Shown here: positions 7,718 through 11,814 of the stretch, in pieces | Position numbering within the stretch: the first letter of the stretch is position 1 | Layout of the letters: every line of letters begins with the position of its first letter | DNA from: Smittium mucronatum | Taxonomy: Eukaryota > Kickxellomycota > Harpellomycetes > Harpellales > Legeriomycetaceae | DNA: 11,814 nucleotides | Direction: 5' to 3' | Assembly: GCA_001953115.1 (NCBI GenBank) | Contig: LSSL01001604.1 | Location: 1 to 11,814 of the forward strand | The notes under the pieces: generated by a model | Told to the model about the DNA's origin: nothing | Databases searched by the model: none | What the model saw: only the letters and a program-made list of their open reading frames with translations | Translations under genes and position numbers: made by a program

Positions 7718-7906
7718 TTATTTTATCTCAAAATAATAGCGTATAATAAATCTTTTGTAAAATTGATGCATATTTAAAGCACCATCTACATTTAATTTGA
7801 TATAATTTATCCTATGACTTTTTTAGAAAGTATTAACTCGCGGATAAATGTTTTTGGGAATTTCTTTATATTTCTTTCGGCTGTTTAAACCAAGGATATA
7901 TCGAAT
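7718..7906 (-). pseudogene. Coding remnant with one internal stop, unrecognised
   Basis: One minus-strand frame reads 27 codons from 7906, including RYILGLNSRKKYKEIPKN and IYPRVNTF. It meets a TAA at 7823-7825 and continues in the same frame for 34 codons, with KSHRINYIKLNVDGALNMHQ and FYKRFIIRYYFEIK, to TAA 7718-7720. That is 61 readable codons with one stop where about six are expected. It coincides with a locally G/C-richer patch (7810-7915). No ATG start is visible and no family was recognised. A dead gene fragment is the best reading. Removing the single stop would still leave it without a start. Confidence 0.4.
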
Positions 7907-8025
7907 TTATTTACCTAAATTAAAAAAAAATACAATAAATCAGTCAAATTTTAAAAATTGCATCTAAATAAAATCATCTTTTTACGCAGATATTTTCCCA
8001 AAGGTTTTTTGTGCTTAAAAAGCTA

Positions 8026-8146
8026 GATTTTGAAAAAATCTAAAAATAAATGATCTATTAAAAAATTTCTGAAATATATGTACATATGTAGTTTATCAGA
8101 TTTATCCAAAGATCTGGTGTTAAAAACAGTACTAAATTTAGAACTC
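8026..8146. pseudogene. Strand-ambiguous coding-like island
   Basis: A patch at 8080-8165 is G/C-richer than its flanks. The plus strand is open over 8054-8146 (31 codons, including SLSDLSKDLVLKTVLNLEL) and the minus strand over 8026-8145 (40 codons, including STVFNTRSLDKSDKLHMYIY). Neither is longer than chance allows. Only the local composition suggests a remnant. Confidence 0.18.
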
Positions 8147-10526
8147 TAAAACATGATCCTATTTTAAACTAAAAAAAATTAATGGTATTAATAGTAAGCT
8201 TTATATAATATCTGATAGTTTTATAAATGATAGTAAAATATTTTGCAATAAAAATACAAGATTTGGGCCTGATTGGATTAGATATTTATTATATTTTTAC
8301 TTTTTAGGTATTTATTTTTATAATTTTAAAACTAATGGTACATGATTTATACATTCAAAAATCTTAATCTCTATATATAAAGATATTATAAAAATACAAT
8401 AACAATTCATGTTTTTTATGGTTGCATTTAATCTCAATATGTACACTTTAATTTTATTAAATATTTATTAGCTTAGCTTTTAAATATTATATTACAAATT
8501 CAAGTAATATTAATCAGCAGTTTTAAATATTAGTTCCCAAAATATATATATTTGATTTACAAAAAAAATCAAGTCAAATAACATAAGCAATTAAATTCAG
8601 TTATTATATAACAAAAATTAAATGCTCGCATAAAAAAAAAAGTGGGATTTTTTCTGATTGGGCGAAAAATAAAATTTCTTATAATAAAAATCGTTAAAAA
8701 CATCTGATATCAAAATTTAGACATTATTGGTTGATCTATTATTCACCTTAAATAATAAAAATTGGTATATTAAATAAAATCAAAAAAGAAAAATTATTTT
8801 TTCTTGAAAATATCACTATTCATTTTGCGCATTAGAAAAATGCTATTCTTTCTGTTTAATTTGATTTATATTGATAAACTTGCAATTTTATTTTGAAATT
8901 TCGCTAAACTTAATTTTTTAAAATAAAAATATAGAACTTCTTGTTAATTTTTCAAGAAAAATATTTTGCTTTATTAAATTAACGATTTCAAAAATTAAAT
9001 ATATCCATTTACAGAAAAGAAATTTTCATATATAAATAAAACAGGATTTTTGGGCTATAGAGAAAATTATTAATAAATTCTATTAAATTTTGTTTTAGGG
9101 TTTCGATTCTAATGTACATTTTTTTTCCGTAAAAAATATATACAGTATTTCTATATATATTAGTATGTAGAAAGAATGAAAAAAAATATGAACTATAAAA
9201 AAATCCCTCATAAAATCTTAATTAATGATTATCATATAACTATCTATCTTTTAAATTCCATCTTTACATTTTGAAAATTAATTTTAGTATGAAAATAAAT
9301 ACCAATATTTAAACTATTTACTAAAATCTATACTCGAAATTTTTAAAAGTAAAATAATAAAAATAATAAAAATAATAGTTATATTTATAATTAAAAGCAA
9401 ATACATAAATAATGAGAATGAAATTTTCAACTTATATTTTTTTTTAAATCAACAATAAAATTAATCACAACTATTAGAAAACTATTTATATAATATAGAG
9501 ATTAAAATCCCTTACAGCCCAAAAAAAAAATAGATATATTTGAAATTAATCTCATGAAAAAAAATCCAAATCTAATAAAGGTTTTATTTATATATCATTG
9601 AGGAAATGGTAATTTTTTTGATAGAATATATTAAAAATTATCTGAAACCATTTTTATCAATATTATCAAAACCTTAATAGTATGATTATTTAATTCTTTT
9701 ATAAAATAATTTCTAAGATAAGAGGGAGTATTTATATCAGTATCATAAAGTTTAAATTTTAGATTTATGATCCATATATATAAACATTAGATAATCATAC
9801 CATGTGGGCTGCATTATTGAAAATATATGTTTTTTAAGAATATCATTTTATTTGAAAAAATTTCTTCCAATTAGAACATTTAGCTTATATTTTTTAGCGG
9901 GAATCGAAGATTTATTTAGATGATTCTTTTAAAAAATATATAAAGCATAATATGTTATAACAATGTAAATTATATTATAATTATAAATAGTGTTGTAAAA
10001 AATTTAGATATATTTTTTGAGTTTTTCCATCAAATCAATATATAAAAATTTTAAAATTATTTGATTTTTTCATAAATTCACTAAATTATCGAGCTTTAAA
10101 ATAAAATTCTTTCTCTTTCAATTTATTTTTCAATAATATCATAATAAATTCAAAATTTTATAAAAACTATAATAAATTTTCTTTTTATATACAATTGTTT
10201 TAATAATATCATTGATATTTTTCTATTTTCATATAAAGAAGCGAGATAAAAATTAATAATTGTTCGAGATAATATTAGAATGTTTCAAATTATAAAAAAT
10301 ATTGGGTAAAAATAGTTTTTCTAAGATCAATATCTACATAATTTCAAAATATAAAAGTTATGGCTAGTTTTATGGATGTAAAGTTTATTTAAATAATTTT
10401 TATAAAATTTATTTTAAATCATCAGTTTTTTTTTTGCTTTGTTAATATTCATACAAATAATAATTTCATGTAACCATATTTTATATGCATTATTAAATTT
10501 TTTTTAATTTTTTATTAAGATAAAAA
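8147..10526. other. Long AT-rich spacer, nothing recognised
   Basis: About 2.4 kb has no gene-like frame on either strand. It contains AT simple sequence, including three copies of a 9-bp AAATAATAA-type word at about 9351-9376, and scattered TATATA tracts. Small mixed words (near 8268, 9800 and 9895) do not form frames or folds that could be supported. Confidence 0.6.
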
Positions 10527-10613
10527 ATGAATATTGTAACTCGTTTAATATCAGCTTTGATTAATTATGTGTAGAATTTGATGATTTCGGATCCCATTGA
10601 CGAAATAATTTAG
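10527..10613 (+). pseudogene. Very short coding-like fragment
   Basis: From ATG 10527 the plus strand reads MNIVTRLISALINYV, a TAG at 10572, then NLMISDPIDEII to TAG 10611. The patch at 10538-10610 is G/C-richer than its surroundings. The complementary strand in the same codon phase also reads smoothly (MGSEIIKFYT). It is too short to be convincing. Confidence 0.18.
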
Positions 10614-10721
10614 TTTTAGTTTACAAAATACCAAAAGACAAAAAAAAAAATAGTTTATATCAAAACAGTTTGACATTTTTTATGTGTTATTAATATAAAA
10701 GGATTAAGCCATTAGAGTTAA

Positions 10722-11112
10722 ACTTTTAAAAGGTTAAAAAAATTTTTTAGAGAAAACCACATTATTTTTTGGCCTATTCTCAATATATTATATAGTTCAA
10801 TAAACTTTATTGTTACTTTAAAACTTTAATTCTTATAAAAAAAATCTTGTGTTATCTTTTGTCTATATTAGGAAAAAATTCATAGTTAATTTCCGTTAAA
10901 GTTAAATATGAGCTAACACATAAGCGAAATATCTTCAATAGGAATGACATAAGTTTATATTTAATAAATAATTATGCAGTACTATTTAAAAACTTTATAA
11001 CTAAACATCTTAAATGAAATTTCTTTTCACAATTAATACAAGTGAACGTTTTTTAATGGTAAAAACTCTGCTTATTCCTTCAGATAATTATATAAAAAAG
11101 ATATATATTTAA
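10722..11112 (+). pseudogene. Possible decayed gene in three plus-strand pieces
   Basis: Three plus-strand open pieces follow each other. 10722-10829 is 35 codons (RLKKFFRENHIIFWPILNIL). 10886-11017 is 43 codons (VKYELTHKRNIFNRNDISLY). 11014-11112 is 32 codons from an ATG, starting MKFLFTINTSERFL and ending with IPSDNYIKKIYI. The last two overlap at ATGA (11014-11017), so one frameshift would join them into about 75 codons. Each piece alone is within chance length for this composition, and the region is not clearly G/C-enriched. It could be a small real ORF at 11014-11112 or nothing. Confidence 0.22.
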
Positions 11113-11508
11113 TTTTATATAAAATATACTTAATACTTGATGTAATTGATTAATTATGCCTTAATTTAGTAAAAAATGAAAAAAATTGTTAAAAATTTGG
11201 GTAATTTATCCTTGACAGATTTGAAATAATTTATATTAATGGTAATATTGGAAATATAATATTTTTGATGTTGCTAAAATTTAGAATAATTAATAAATTT
11301 AAGTCTATTAGAAATTTATTATCAGAATTTTATGTAAGTGTGTCAAATATTAAATTAGTTAAATTTTTTATATTAGAATCAAATTTTAATTCCATATTTA
11401 TAATATTTTTTGGGGGAGGGGATTAAATTTTTTAAGATAAAAAACTATTTTTTTTTCGAAAAATCAATTTTAAGCTCTAATGTTAGTTTTATATTTGATA
11501 TAAAAAAA
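11113..11508. other. AT-rich spacer with a G-rich word
   Basis: Nothing coding is supported. A G5-A-G4 run at 11412-11421 stands out in a region with almost no G or C. An open frame from a TTG at 11410 to 11598 (62 codons) includes it but has no ATG and low-complexity Phe/Lys content. Confidence 0.5.
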
Positions 11509-11560
11509 AGTGGAAAAAGAGGGAAAATTTCACAATCACACCCACTTCCCCTATTTCACT
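11509..11560. repeat. Imperfect inverted repeat
   Basis: The left arm AGTGGAAAAAGAGGGAA (11509-11525) and right arm TTCCCCTATTTCACT (11546-11560) pair imperfectly, with two extra bases in the left arm. The spacer is 20 nt. The G/C content is higher than in the flanks. Confidence 0.35.
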
Positions 11561-11730
11561 TTAGAAGACTCATAAATTCAGGTAATTACAACAATTAAGC
11601 TGCTAAATATTTAAATTTAGAAGATTAAATGATATGAGAGCTCAAATTTCTATTAAATAATTTGGATTTTTCACAAAAAAAAAATTAATATTGGCTTCAT
11701 CTGTTTCATTTGACTTTAATTTTGTTTACA

Positions 11731-11814
11731 TAAACACATAAACACATAAACACATACATACATACATACATACATACATACATACATACATACATACATA
11801 CATACATACATACA
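11731..11814. repeat. Compound microsatellite (TAAACACA)3 (TACA)15
   Basis: Three exact TAAACACA units (11731-11754) pass directly into 15 exact TACA units (11755-11814), and the window ends inside the array. The 8-mer contains ACACA and probably shares a slippage origin with the 4-mer. The true length is unknown because the array reaches the edge. Confidence 0.95.

Noticed and set aside
9098..9115. Second tRNA B-box-like string (GGTTTCGATTCTA)
   Set aside because: The flanks do not form a 5-bp stem around a 7-nt loop and no other tRNA arms are present.
5359..10555. Shared 14-mer TCGTTTAATATCAG (minus near 5360 is its complement; plus at 10542)
   Set aside because: A single 14-base match between AT-rich segments is expected a few times by chance in a window of this size.
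11410..11598. 62-codon plus-strand open frame
   Set aside because: It starts at TTG, has no in-frame ATG, is built on Phe/Lys low complexity and crosses the inverted repeat. It is not supportable as a gene.
11755..11814. Telomeric repeat at the right edge
   Set aside because: TACA units lack the G-rich strand of known telomere repeats such as TTAGG or TTAGGG. It is a microsatellite.
1..11814. Poly(A) signals (AATAAA) and TATA boxes
   Set aside because: At this base composition both words occur dozens of times by chance and none is tied to an intact gene.

Overview
This window is an extremely AT-rich, almost gene-free stretch of what looks like a eukaryotic nuclear genome. The row 2341-2400 has only 5 G/C in 60 bases, while the richest islands, such as 3661-3720 with 22 in 60, reach normal coding composition. 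Long homopolymer A/T runs, a compound microsatellite at the right edge, no Shine-Dalgarno-led operons and no intact long ORF argue against a bacterium. A gene-poor, AT-rich microsporidian or similarly biased protist or fungus would fit. That placement is inference and nothing in the window fixes it.

Layout. 1-420: an open minus-strand frame runs off the left edge and has a broken 5' end. 539-673: a weak minus-strand fragment. 741-900: a tandem repeat with a 62-bp period built from about 21-bp subunits. 1731-2110: an old, degenerate tandem repeat with a period of about 60/117 bp. 2111-3596: AT-rich spacer. 3597-5664: the main cluster of GC-enriched islands. It holds plus-strand coding remnants at 3597-3949, 4199-4471 and 4633-4920, an ambiguous remnant at 4947-5135, and a clear minus-strand pseudogene at 5333-5664, with several perfect stem-loops between them. 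6718-7020 and 7718-7906: two more minus-strand remnants. 8026-8146: a strand-ambiguous island. 8147-10526: featureless spacer. 10527-11112: weak plus-strand fragments. 11509-11560: an imperfect inverted repeat. 11731-11814: a microsatellite that runs to the window end.

No functional gene, tRNA, rRNA, CRISPR array or promoter can be supported. The window is best read as a decaying intergenic region in which G/C-richer patches mark genes or mobile elements inactivated by frameshifts and stops. None of the encoded proteins could be assigned to a family with confidence. At this base composition roughly one random codon in ten is a stop, so open frames of 35-45 codons are expected many times by chance. 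Remnants supported only by such lengths are given low confidence.
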